This document shows positions 36,211 through 45,640 of a stretch of 64,000 nucleotides of DNA, one piece after another (the first letter of the stretch is position 1; the number at the start of each line of letters is the position of its first letter). This stretch comes from Cryptomeria japonica (Eukaryota; Streptophyta; Pinopsida; Cupressales; Cupressaceae), in contig NC_081406.1 in the NCBI RefSeq assembly GCF_030272615.1, forward strand, positions 397,889,939 through 397,953,938, in the 5' to 3' direction. The notes beneath the pieces are model-generated. The model was not told the DNA's origin. It searched no databases and saw only the letters and a program-made list of their open reading frames with translations. The translations under genes and the position numbers were made by a program.

Positions 36211-36320
36211 AATTTCAGACTGGAATTCTTCAACCAGACATAAACAAAGTCGCCAATTTCCTTTCACACAAAGATGTCTTTAAAACTTGGGGAAAACAAA
36301 AATGACTGATCTTTTGATTT

Positions 36321-36342
36321 CGAATCCCCAGCAGAGTCGTCA
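36321..36342 (-). other. Primer-binding site, Arg-tRNA type
   Basis: The plus strand CGAATCCCCAGCAGAGTCGT followed by CA reads like a tRNA-Arg 3' end with CCA changed to TCA. It lies 6 bp from the 5' LTR and is the hallmark of Tat/Ogre gypsy elements. Confidence 0.85.
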
Positions 36343-36348
36343 AAAATC

Positions 36349-36573
36349 TGTTGGTAAACAGATTTGTCCTTCTTAAATACCTTTTAAAAATAACTCTCAA
36401 ATGCCCAAACTGAAAGACAAAACAAGAACCAACAATTGAATCACTTGCAATGGTGAGTGCAAGTGCTCTCTAAATTTTGATATGAAGGTACGACTCCCTT
36501 CGTTGGATAAAAATGTATATTTTCTGAATATTCTTTTAACCAAAAAGCAATAAAGGAAAACTAACATCCACCC
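36349..36573 (-). repeat. Gypsy element 5' LTR, part 1
   Basis: It matches 31950-32174 closely and stops at ACCC, where the DNA transposon is inserted. The rest of the LTR resumes at 43177. Confidence 0.93.
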
Positions 36574-36612
36574 GGGCATGTGCACAAAGATGGTGGTCAA
36601 AAAAGTGGACAC
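36574..36612 (+). repeat. Left terminal inverted repeat
   Basis: Starts GGGCATGTGCACAAAG, continues ATGGTGGTCAAAAA and then AGTGGACACC. Its counterpart is at 43130-43176. Confidence 0.92.
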
Positions 36613-36640
36613 CACCCAAAAAAAAATTGGAAAAACAGGC

Positions 36641-36850
36641 AGCGCGTACGTGGTTTTAAAATTTCAAATTCTCGCGTACACGCTTAGGTTTGTTCTTCCC
36701 GAGCCTAGAAAAGGTAGCGCGTATGCGCTGTGTTTAGGAAACTGAGTGCGTACGCGCTACGACTAGGAAAATTAGCGCGTACACACTGCTTATAGGAAAA
36801 TGAGCGCATACGCGCTAATAATCCTAGTAAAACCGCATACGCGGTGCCTG
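36641..36850. repeat. Left subterminal palindrome array
   Basis: Seven variants of AGCGCGTACGCGCT occur about every 29 bp, most followed by a GTTTAGGAAAA-like spacer. Examples are AGCGCGTATGCGCT, GTGCGTACGCGCTA, AGCGCATACGCGCT and CCGCATACGCGG. They are CpG-rich in an otherwise CpG-poor region. Arrays of this kind near transposon ends are commonly transposase or element-protein binding sites, which is inference here. Confidence 0.9.
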
Positions 36851-36972
36851 ATAAAAAAAGTTTTAAAAAAAAACTAGGTCCTCATTTACCCGAAAAGCGC
36901 ATTTTTTAGTTTGTTTTTTTCCCATTTTCTAACCTAAACCATGAACAGGGTGCTAAATTTGTCCTCCAGGCT

Positions 36973-39597
36973 ATGGATCAAGGTTAGTTTTTGTTTATTT
37001 TTCTCTTTCTTTCTGGTTTATGCAATTTGTTTTACATTTTGAATTTAATTTCATTAATTTTGATTAGGTTTTTTCATTTTTTGTTTCAAAAACCAGATTC
37101 TTCTAATCCAGAACAAGAACAACCAAATGTACCTCCTGAAAACTCACAAGAACAACCAAATGCACCTCCTGAAAACACATAAGAACAACCCCCAATTCCT
37201 CCTTTTGACCACACATCCGAAACACAGGAATAATTAATTAATCAGTTAGGGCAAAATACATCCAAAATCAATAGACTGATTGTAAAATTGAAAACTTCTG
37301 AGCTTGACCATCATCAATCCCTCGCCACTAGCCTAGAAACATTAGCTAGTGGTGCCATAGCTGTTTCCACGGAAATTACCAAACGGGGAAGCTTTAGGGA
37401 TAGGCGTCGTCAATTCTATGTCAATGGGCTATCATACGATGGAGTTAAAAACAAAAGTATTTCTAAACAACAAATATGTGCCCTTTTTGTTGACCCCAAA
37501 ATTGGTCAGTCATTACCTCCTAATGCAAAGAGGTTTCCCATACATTGGTGTACCAATGTGCAGATGAAGAATCTTTTTTGGCAGAGGTGGTGGATGGTCT
37601 TTGACGATCCACCTTCTAATAATTATGAGGTGCCATTATATTTTTTGAGAAAAATATATTGTGAGTTTGTGCTCAATGTGCGCCCAAATTATTTTGACAT
37701 GAGAGAGTTTCATGGTAGAGGTGGTGGCTTTGCCCAAGATAGACCTGGAGCCCGTAGGCGATTAGCCGCGGAGAGTCGCCGCCCCCTAGCACCCAAACTC
37801 AAGGTGCATCAGGCTGTCCCATTAGAGTTGAAAGAGTCGATGGAGCTACATACTCTTCAGGCGGCCACAACATTGACTGGTGCCATCATCTAGCATGGGA
37901 CATCATTAGCACACCCTATTGTATTGGATGATGAGCCGTTAGAGGGCGATAGAGAGCCCATCGAGCATATGTGTGTCAGTTTCTCAGGGATATGCTCGGG
38001 GATAGATGATGCAGCGGGTGCAGATGGATACTCATATCATTTATGCACGATTTGCAGTTGTAGATGTCAGGCTCACACGGTTGAGGATGTCACGCTGACA
38101 GATGAGTTGATGGACATGGTGTTTGCCCATGAGCCACAGACACAGGTGTGTTGATTTGAATTCATAACATTTTATTTATCAGTCACTTTAATTTTGTAAT
38201 TACATAAATGAATTTTCATTTATACATCGATTTAAATTGAGACAAATAATATGCATTTCAGGATGCAGCAACAGCATCCCATACACCTCTCCCAGTTACC
38301 ACAGCTGCAACTTCGACGCCTAAGGTATAAATTTTGTAACATGTTAAAATAGAATAGTACACTTTGAATTCAAAAAAATACAAGATATACTAACTATCTT
38401 TAATGCTTGGTCCAATTTCTGGTTTGTAGGTGTTGACAGGGGACGAAATGTCCCTGATTGATGACATCACGCTGTCGGCAATCGATTTTGGCCTACAAGG
38501 CTATACGGTATCATATTTTGTACAACTCTTTTTATGTATTGTTTTGATGGAATATGCAAGTCATTTCATTTTAGATTTTTAAAATTATGTTTAATTTATT
38601 ATCTGTACTAATATCTCATGTTAATTTTATGTTTTTAGGGCACCCCCTCTGTGTCTAGGGCTCGTCCGAAGAAAAAGAATATCTCGAAGATGCCAAAATG
38701 TGTGAAGAAGGTAATTGAACACATTTTTAGTTGTACAATTGTTTGAAAATGTTGAAATCAAGTATTAGTTGGGGTTTGTAGATTGATTAGTGTTTTTTGT
38801 CTATTTTACATGTACATCGGCCATTGAGCTTTGTGGATATGTTGAATGCACCTGATTCACCCACGAATCAAGAGAGGGCAGAGGTATGTATCTCTACTTT
38901 ATTTTCTTGATTTCATGATTATATGCACGCGTACATGTGAACTTGTGATATATTATAATCTTTTTTTTTTTTTCATACAGGAAATATCCATACCTATTTC
39001 GTTAATGGCGAACCCTCCTCCTTGCACTGGAGAAGCATATCAGGATCCGGTACACTTTTATTTGATATATAAAATTAATTGTTTTCAACCTTCAATACTT
39101 ATCATTATATTAACTGTATTTAATCTTTGTACATTTTTTGTATAGGTAATAGCGACCATTTCTACATCGATGGTGAGCCATCCTCGATCCATTGGAGAAG
39201 CATTTGAGCACAGGTACGTCATTGTTCTCTATATTATAGCTTTTAAGTGTTTTTGATATATTTATGTTAGTAAATTGTATTAATTGTACATTTAATCTAC
39301 AATAGACTCGTTCGCGGTACGGCCATAATGTGGATCCATTTAAGTATGTCTTCAAGAAAACTCCTAAGAGTGACAAGGAGAGGAAAGCGAAGACATTAGC
39401 TCCTGGGTCAGCCGATGAGGTAATCTACATTTCAATTGTAAAGGAATTAAAGTTAAATGCATAGTTATGATGTTAATTGTGAACTATTTTCTACAAAAGA
39501 ATTCTAACTTGGCTTTTGAATTGTGGTTTTGCAGCCATCTACAGAGCCGCGTACTGTGTGGAAGAGGCTTGATTTTGATGATCCACTAGAAGCTTAG
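36973..39597 (+). pseudogene. Multi-exon gene inside the DNA transposon, unknown family
   Basis: ATG at 36973 (MDQ) is followed by a donor (GGTTAGT) and an acceptor at 37096. Exon 2 (37097-38145) has a Gln/Pro-rich repeat (EQPNVPPENSQ / EQPNAPPENT) and a ~150-residue basic, Trp-rich region (RGSFRDRRRQFYVNGLSYDG; NLFWQRWWMVFDDPPSNNY; ARRRLAAESRR). Small exons with GT/AG borders follow: 38262-38324, 38430-38507, 38639-38710, one ending at 38883, 38981-39049, 39146-39213, 39306-39419 and 39535-39597. They encode Lys/Arg-rich pieces (RARPKKKNISK; FKKTPKSDKERKAK) and end LDFDDPLEA. Most introns are phase 0. Exon 2 has three in-frame stops, at about 37180 (TAA), 37231 (TAA) and 37891 (TAG), each explicable by C-to-T in Gln codons. 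The 39213/39306 junction does not keep frame, and one acceptor near 38815 is not clear. I do not recognise the family. A DNA-binding protein for the palindromes, analogous to TNPA of En/Spm, is a hypothesis. Confidence 0.6.
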
Positions 39598-40110
39598 GAT
39601 CATATAGTGTTAGTTTTGGTCATAGAATGACCAATACATGTGGATATATTCTACATTTTTATTGTATATCGATTTGGACATGGCATATGCCACATTTTTG
39701 TAATACTTGTATTGACTTGGCAGACATGCCTTTTTTACATATATAAATATCAATATTCGATCCAATAAATGTGTAATGAGTTCATTATTTTGTATTCGTT
39801 GTATTTTGTGGTTGTCCTTTTATAAATTTAAATGAATATTTGCATATGTAATCAACAATATGAATATAAACAACAAAAATATATGATATAAAGCATTGCA
39901 ATCGTGGAATATGATTTGATAAAATTTCTAAAATGTTGAATTAACCCTACAAAACTCCTTGTATTCAGTTCATTATTGTGTATTCGTTGTATTTGGTGGC
40001 TGCCCTTTTATAAATTTAAATGAATATTTGCATATGTAATTAACAATATGAATTTAAAGAACAATGTGTTTGGTGCAAGAGCACCCTCACGCTCGCAATG
40101 GTCAAATTTT
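39598..40110. other. 3' region of the transposon gene
   Basis: AT-rich. It contains an imperfect duplication: GTTCATTATT(T/G)TGTATTCG, TTTTATAAATTTAAATGAAT and ATTTGCATATGTAAT occur at about 39780-39860 and 39967-40045. No further coding exon is supported. Confidence 0.6.
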
Positions 40111-41030
40111 GTTCCTCGTGTGCACAAACCGACGTCGCGAGCGTGTCCGAGTGGGCAGGTTTATGCTAGGCATGCCCCTGTCGTGCATCCCAAAGCACCA
40201 GAATGTCGAGAGTCATACCCTGCCGGTGAGATCTCTCAAGTGCCCTGAGTCCAAAAAATTGTCAAAATTTGACGGACTGTTTCTTCCAATCCATGACACA
40301 TATAGTCGATCTGTTTGATCCTGTGGGGTCGCATGAGGCTCCTCTACAATGGCCTATCTCAGTTTTTGACGACTCGAAGCCATTTTCAATTAGTAACATT
40401 TTTTCGCCTGCTCAAAAAACCGTCAGTTGCTTGCAAAGAAAAGTTGCAAGATTGCCTAGAATTGATTATGTTCCTCGTGTGCACAAACCGACGTCGTGAG
40501 CGCATTTGGGTGGGAAGTTTTATGCTAGGCATGCCCCTGTCATGCATCTCAAAGCACCAGAACGTCGAGAGTCATACCCTACCGGTGAGATTTCTCAAGT
40601 GCCCCGAGTCCAAAAAATTGTCAAAATTTGACGAACTGTTTCTTCCAATCCACGACACATATGGTCGATCTGTTTGATCTCGTGGGGTCGCGTGAGGCTC
40701 CTCTACAATGGCCTATCTCGATTTTCAACGACTCAAAGCCATTTTCAATTAGTAGCATTTTTTCGCCTGCTCAAAAAACCGTCAGTTGCTTGCAAGGAAA
40801 AGTTGCAAGATTGGCTAGAATTGATTTTGTTCCTCGTGTGCACAAACCGACATCGCGAGCGCGTTCAGGTGGGCATTTTTACGCTAGGCATGCCCCTGTT
40901 GTGCATCCCAAAGCACCAGAACGTCAAGAGTTTTACCCTACCGGTGAGATCTCTCAAGTGCCCTGAGTCCAAAAAATTGTCAAAATTTGACGGACTATTT
41001 CTTCCAATCCACGACACATACGGTTTCTAA
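40111..41030. repeat. 359-bp tandem repeat, ~2.6 units
   Basis: GTTCCTCGTGTGCACAAACC starts at 40111, 40470 and 40829, spaced exactly 359 and 359 bp. The units share CTAGGCATGCCCCTGT, TTGTCAAAATTTGACG, GATCTGTTTGATC and CGTCAGTTGCTTGCAA and are ~93-95% alike by eye. The third unit stops near 41030. Frames stay open across units, but the product matches nothing known. The units contain GTGCACAAA, which also occurs in the TIR. Confidence 0.93.
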
Positions 41031-41042
41031 AACTATATCTCT

Positions 41043-41212
41043 AAACCGCGTACGTGCTGCTAGGCCATAAAATGTTGGCAAGCCCAACGATATTCTTGGC
41101 TGATAAGTAACGCGTACGCGCTACTAAGCCTAAAAATGTTATCCCAGGGTATCGAATAATGGGAATAGTACCGCTTATGAGTAATAAGTACCGCGTACGC
41201 GCTACTAAGCCT
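41043..41212. repeat. Central palindrome cluster
   Basis: Three copies of the palindrome core (CCGCGTACGTGCTG, ACGCGTACGCGCTA, CCGCGTACGCGCTA), each followed by a CTA(A)GCC(T/A)(T/A)AAAA(A/T)-like word. Confidence 0.85.
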
Positions 41213-41222
41213 TAAAAAAGTT

Positions 41223-41419
41223 ATGGAAGGGGTATGGAGGAAGGGAGAGGGAGAGAGGGAGAGAAGAGGGGGGGAAGAGAGAGAGAGGGAGAGGAGAGGA
41301 GAGAGGGAGAGAGAGAGGGAGAGGAGAGGGGAGAGGGAGAGAGGGAGAGAACATGGGGGGAAGGGAGAGGTGAGGGAGGGAGAGAGGGAGAGAAGAGGGG
41401 GAGGGAAGGGAGAGGAGAG

Positions 41420-41481
<62 letters not shown>

Positions 41482-41524
41482 AGAGGGAGAGGAGAGGGGA
41501 GAGGGAGAGGTAGAGGGAGGGAGA

Positions 41525-41578
<54 letters not shown>

Positions 41579-41588
41579 GGGAGGGAAG

Positions 41589-41638
<50 letters not shown>

Positions 41639-41685
41639 GGGGAGAGGGAGAGAATATGGGGGGAAGGGAGAGGTAGAGGGGAGAG

Positions 41686-41736
<51 letters not shown>

Positions 41737-41790
41737 GTGGGAGAGGGAGAGAGAGGGAGAGGGAGAGAACATGGGGGGAAGGGAGAGAAT
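41223..41790. repeat. (GA)n-rich tract
   Basis: About 570 bp of GGGAGAGAGGGAGA-type repeats with several pure (AG)n runs and recurring AACATGGGGGGAAGGGAGAG blocks. Long Leu-Ser or Glu-Arg frames are artefacts. Confidence 0.95.
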
Positions 41791-41927
41791 ACATGATAAA
41801 AATCAAAGAGGAAGTTGTAGATAAGAAATAAATTCACTTACTTCTATAGAAGTGCAGACACAGTTGCAGTGGGTTATGGAGGGAGAGAAGAAGAGAAAGA
41901 GGGATGGGCTATGGAGGAAGGGAGAAG

Positions 41928-41975
<48 letters not shown>

Positions 41976-42160
41976 GAGAGAGAGAGACCTTGTATGCGTT
42001 TGAGAGGGAGAGACGATACACTTACATGTGTATATATATGTTTAATATATTATATGTATATAAACATATTATATATACAATGTCATATTATACACATATT
42101 ATATATTACATATATTATATGAATATACACATATTATACATAGAATATAATATTATACAA
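41791..42160. repeat. Second GA tract and TATA/ATAC repeat
   Basis: (AG)n at about 41928-41990, then alternating ATATTATA/CACATATTATA repeats to 42160. No gene. Confidence 0.85.
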
Positions 42161-42295
42161 TAGCGCGTACGCACTGTTTATAGTAAAGATAGCGCGTACG
42201 CGCTGTTTAATGGGAAACACGCGCGTATGCGCTTCTTACACTATAAATACCCCGTACAGGCTTTTTAAACCATAAGTACCCCCGTACGCGCTTTT
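42161..42295. repeat. Right subterminal palindrome array
   Basis: Five units at ~29-bp spacing, including one perfect AGCGCGTACGCGCT at 42191-42204, followed by more decayed members (CGCGCGTATGCGCT, CCCGTACAGGCT, CCCGTACGCGCT). It matches the left array in motif and spacer. Confidence 0.9.
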
Positions 42296-43129
42296 GACTT
42301 TTTAGGCTTGAAAATAGGCCTGGATGATAAAGCTACGGATTGGAAGTTTGATTTCCCTCCATTTCTCTCATTTTTGACGTGTTTTATTTTATCAACTTGG
42401 TTTATCGACTTTGTTATCATCAGGTTTACACTTCATAAAGTGGGTATTTCTAAAATTGCCACCATATTTTTACCCATCTTCCAAGCTTTCTAACCATATA
42501 ATTTTTTTTCAATTTGAACAACAATAACATATTATTATTGAATTTCTTTTACTAGTGTCTCCATAGTTTTCACAGACATAGGTGCACCATTTTTTGAATA
42601 ACTTTTGATATACATATCCAAATTTAAAAAAATTATATATTATTATAGTGCATTTGATTCTTTACAATAAAAAAAAAATTTGTATTTTCGATTTGTTTAG
42701 TGCAACTTATGCTTCGCACACGAACAGGTACCGAATTTTTAGGATGTGCTCGATGGGAAAAATCATAAATAAAAAAATACTCAACAAAAAATTACAAAAA
42801 AATACACATCTTCTAGTGCTCACTCTTAACTATCTTTCTGCTAAAGGATTTGTCAAAATACTAAATCTAACTATGACTTTTTTGATGCACACGTCAGACA
42901 CTATGTTATGTTTTTCAGAAGAAAAAAAAACAGGGTCAGTTTTTCGTGCGCGAAGGATTTGACCCCCTTAATCTTATCCAATTTTGAAAAAGTTTAGTAG
43001 TTTGGAAACTAGATTCAGAGTACTACAATATTTGTTCTTTGATTATCTTCATATCTTGAGTGGATGACTTTCAAAATTTGCCTCTAAGTTCAGGTTCACC
43101 TGATTTTAGAAAAAAAAAGAAAAAAAAGT
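42296..43129. other. Right arm of the DNA transposon
   Basis: No supported coding region. Contains several poly(A)/poly(T) runs. Confidence 0.5.
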
Positions 43130-43176
43130 GTCCACTTATACCCCCCTTTTTGACCACCATCTTTGTGCACTTACCC
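43130..43176 (-). repeat. Right terminal inverted repeat
   Basis: Read on the minus strand from 43176: GGGTAAGTGCACAAAG, then ATGGTGGTCAAAAA, a GGGGGGTATA insert and AGTGGACAC. It pairs with 36574-36612. Confidence 0.92.
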
Positions 43177-45180
43177 ACCCATAACCATGAAAGTAGATGC
43201 GAATATCAGATTTATAATGAAGTGAATAAAGATAAGACATCCATGAACATACCCTTTCCAATAGATCCAAATGCTCTGGATATTGATTGAGTCTATCTCA
43301 TACCTTAAAGGACAAGGGGGATCAGAATATCCAGATAAAGAGTTAACAACAGATTTCTTTCCAAATACAAATTATTTCTGAAATCAAAGTTTCAGAATCA
43401 AATGCATATACATAGTTTGATGTAACAAAAAAGACAATGAAAGGAAATTACAAGAGAGACAAAGCTCATTGTAATCAAAAGAAAATATTGACAAATCCCC
43501 AGATCAACAAAATCTTCTTTATTCTATCAATGCCAAAAATGTGAGCTCACAGGCTCAACACTTCTGAAAAACAAAACTGTGCAGTCCAGAAAACAATGCT
43601 GCCCCTTCTTTTTTACAACAGAAAGAGAAAGAAAAGAAAAGAAGAACCCTCACTCCTTTCTTTTGTTACATATATATAGCCTTTGAGAATTTCAATTATC
43701 AATAACTGATTCTTGAAAAGATTATTAATTAATCTTTTTCTTTATCTTCTATCTTCTTCTCGACAACTCTTCTTTTTCTTTTTGCTTCAAATATTTTGTC
43801 CTCCATTCCTTTCTGAAAAATATTTGAAGAAAACACATCTAATTATGTGTTGACAGGTGGACATTTCTTTTATATCTTCAGGGCAAATTTATTATCTGGA
43901 TCTCCATTTCAAAACAAAGTCTCCACCGTGAGCTTCTCATAATTATATTTTTCTCATAAATTTGGATAGACCCGTACTCAGAGATTAATAACTTTTGAAC
44001 ACGATAATATTTTTCCAATTGCTCCGGTGAGAATTTATAAAACTAGGTTTCTAAAACATATAAAAAATTCAGCCCGATCCAACGGTGAAATTAAAATTTA
44101 TGCCCCTCGCATCGAGACTGATTTTTCTGTCTCAGAAAATTCATGGTTACAGGTTGCATTGAAAACTATAAACAATATACATGCCAAAAATTGCACATGG
44201 ATCACGACTTTGAGCTGTCATTTGAAGGAATGAGCTCTATTTTATGACAAATCTCTCTTTATAATAGGAGAGGATTGTAACTCTTTAGATTTTTTGTAAT
44301 ACTGTGAGCTGCTGAAACAATTCTTTGAAAATATTATCAACTGCTATCCTTTGTTATCAACATATGAATTAATAATTAAATTCATCTTTCAAGAAGTCGA
44401 ATCTTCCTTTGTAAAATGAAGGTTGGACTTTGTATCTGTTAGTGTGGCTATCTCAAAAGTCATCCAAACACTTTTACTCTCAGCTTGATGATCATTTTTA
44501 AAAACATCCACACTCTGAACCTGCGAACTTTGAACCTTGAACCTTGAACCCGCGAGGTTCAAGCAAATGGTTCAGAAACACAAACTGCATCCACAGTATA
44601 ATTTATTGATTTTTTTCCCTTTTCATTTTCATGCGCGTTGAACCTTGAATCTGAACCAAAGAAGGTTCAATTGTTTAAGTTCAATGACCAAAAATTACAA
44701 TGAACCCGAAATTTGAACTTTGAACTTTTTGAACCTGCGCGCTTGAACCAAAAAGGTTCAATAGTTCAAGTTCAATGAACAAAAATTACAAAGCCCGCTC
44801 AAGTTGAATTCAAACTTTGAACTTGAACCTAAACTTTGAACTTTGAAAAGGTTCAAGGTTCAAGTTCAATGACAATTGTTCTTTTCGGCTGTCATAGAAA
44901 AACTTGCATAACTTTTTACTGAGGGCTCCGTTTCTTATGAAATTTTAACTGTAGAATAAATGGGCCTAGTATTGTATAACCTAGAAATCATTTTTGCATA
45001 GGAGATATAAGACTTGAGATTTAATTGTTTGGGTATATGGGTAAGCCAAAAATAAAACAATTAAAATCTCCCAGCCGACATGGAGTTTGGCCATAAAAAC
45101 TTCAACATTAAAACATTAACAATAACTGATTTTTATTTGATTATGAGGCTTTAGGCACAAGCAAAAATATAGGGGTAACA
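43177..45180 (-). repeat. Gypsy element 5' LTR, part 2
   Basis: It continues the LTR from ACCCATAACC and is collinear with 32171-34212, ending GGGGTAACA. Followed directly by the TAGGT duplication. Confidence 0.93.
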
Positions 45181-45185
45181 TAGGT
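45181..45185. other. Target-site duplication TAGGT, right
   Basis: It matches 31945-31949 and marks the outer end of the gypsy element. Confidence 0.95.
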
Positions 45186-45267
45186 GCATAAATAAACTTC
45201 TGAAAAACCTCAGATCTGCTTCCAAGGCAAAAAATCTCAAAACAAGAGCAGATAGCTGCAGATCTGA

Positions 45268-45280
45268 AGCTCTGATACCA
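45268..45280 (-). other. Copia-type PBS (initiator Met tRNA)
   Basis: TGGTATCAGAGCT on the minus strand directly abuts the 5' LTR at 45281. Confidence 0.9.
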
Positions 45281-45640
45281 TGTTGGAGTTGAAAAAATAC
45301 AACACCACAAGAGCCCAAATGATCTCTGCAAGCTGAAAAACCTATTACAAGGAGAAGCAAGGAAGCAAATCACAAAAGAAAGAAATACACATAAAATATG
45401 CTCAAAAAGATAGAGCTCAATATTCACAAAATATGTAATGTAATAATCTTTCTTCTTACAATGAAAAAAAATAACTCAACCTTTAATAGGTCAAGAAACC
45501 CTAAAAAGGAAAACCTAGGCTTGCACATAATAATTAATAAAATACCTAAAGTTAGCTTAAGTGTAAAAGAGATAAAGGGAACTTAAATAATTAAATAAAT
45601 ATTGTTTAATTAATCAAGTAAATACTCGAATACTCTAACA
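45281..45640 (-). repeat. Copia-type element, 5' LTR
   Basis: The LTR is 360 bp, TGTTGGAG...TCTAACA, and pairs with 29924-30294. Confidence 0.88.

Larger units (their letters stand above)
36574..43176 (+). mobile_element. 6.6-kb DNA transposon of unassigned superfamily
   Basis: Terminal inverted repeats begin GGGCATGTGCACAAAGATGG (left) and GGGTAAGTGCACAAAGATGG (right, reverse complement). They stay alike for about 30 bp (through TGGTCAAAAA), and a shared AGTGGACAC follows after a ~9-bp indel. It is flanked by ACCC (36570-36573 and 43177-43180), and the sister LTR has a single ACCC at 32171-32174. This is a clean 4-bp target duplication with an empty site, so the ends are certain. Inside are a multi-exon gene (36973-39597), palindrome arrays near both ends and in the middle, a 359-bp tandem array and GA tracts. 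I see no DDE or RVE transposase, so it is either non-autonomous or uses an unfamiliar enzyme. The 4-bp duplication and GGG ends do not match the usual plant hAT (8 bp), MULE (9-11 bp), CACTA (3 bp), Harbinger (TTA/TAA) or mariner (TA) patterns. Confidence 0.9.
31950..45180 (-). mobile_element. Tat/Ogre-like gypsy element, pol-deleted, split by a DNA transposon
   Basis: LTRs are 31950-34212 (2263 bp) and 36349-45180 (about 2.23 kb after removing the 36574-43176 insert). Both begin TGTTGGTAAAC and end GGGGTAACA on the plus strand. The target duplication TAGGT is perfect: 31945-31949 and 45181-45185. On the minus strand the 5' LTR is followed after 6 bp by TGACGACTCTGCTGGGGATT (36342-36323), the Arg-tRNA-type PBS of the Tat/Ogre lineage with one change (TGG to TGA). 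The interior holds gag and one other ORF, with no protease, reverse transcriptase or integrase. It must have moved in trans or lost pol afterwards. Confidence 0.93.
29924..45640 (-). mobile_element. Non-autonomous copia-type LTR element hosting nested insertions
   Basis: LTRs of ~365 bp at 29924-30294 and 45281-45640 are in the same orientation. On the minus strand the 5' LTR is followed by TGGTATCAGAGCT (45280-45268), the initiator-Met tRNA PBS typical of copia elements, and the 3' LTR is preceded by a TTAAGGGGGG polypurine tract (30304-30295). After removing the nested gypsy element (31950-45185) the interior is only ~1.75 kb with no gag or pol. It is therefore a short non-autonomous derivative. 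The LTRs are visibly diverged, so the insertion is old. Confidence 0.85.

Noticed and set aside
40048-41030. Open frames of 66-120 codons across the 359-bp array as genes
   Set aside because: The same segment is open in several frames and repeats with the array; there is no start context or known domain, so only the repeat is annotated.
41060-41837. Long Leu/Ser/Pro-rich and Glu/Arg-rich open frames over the GA tract
   Set aside because: They exist in several frames on both strands because the DNA is (GA)n; no non-repeat protein sequence is present.
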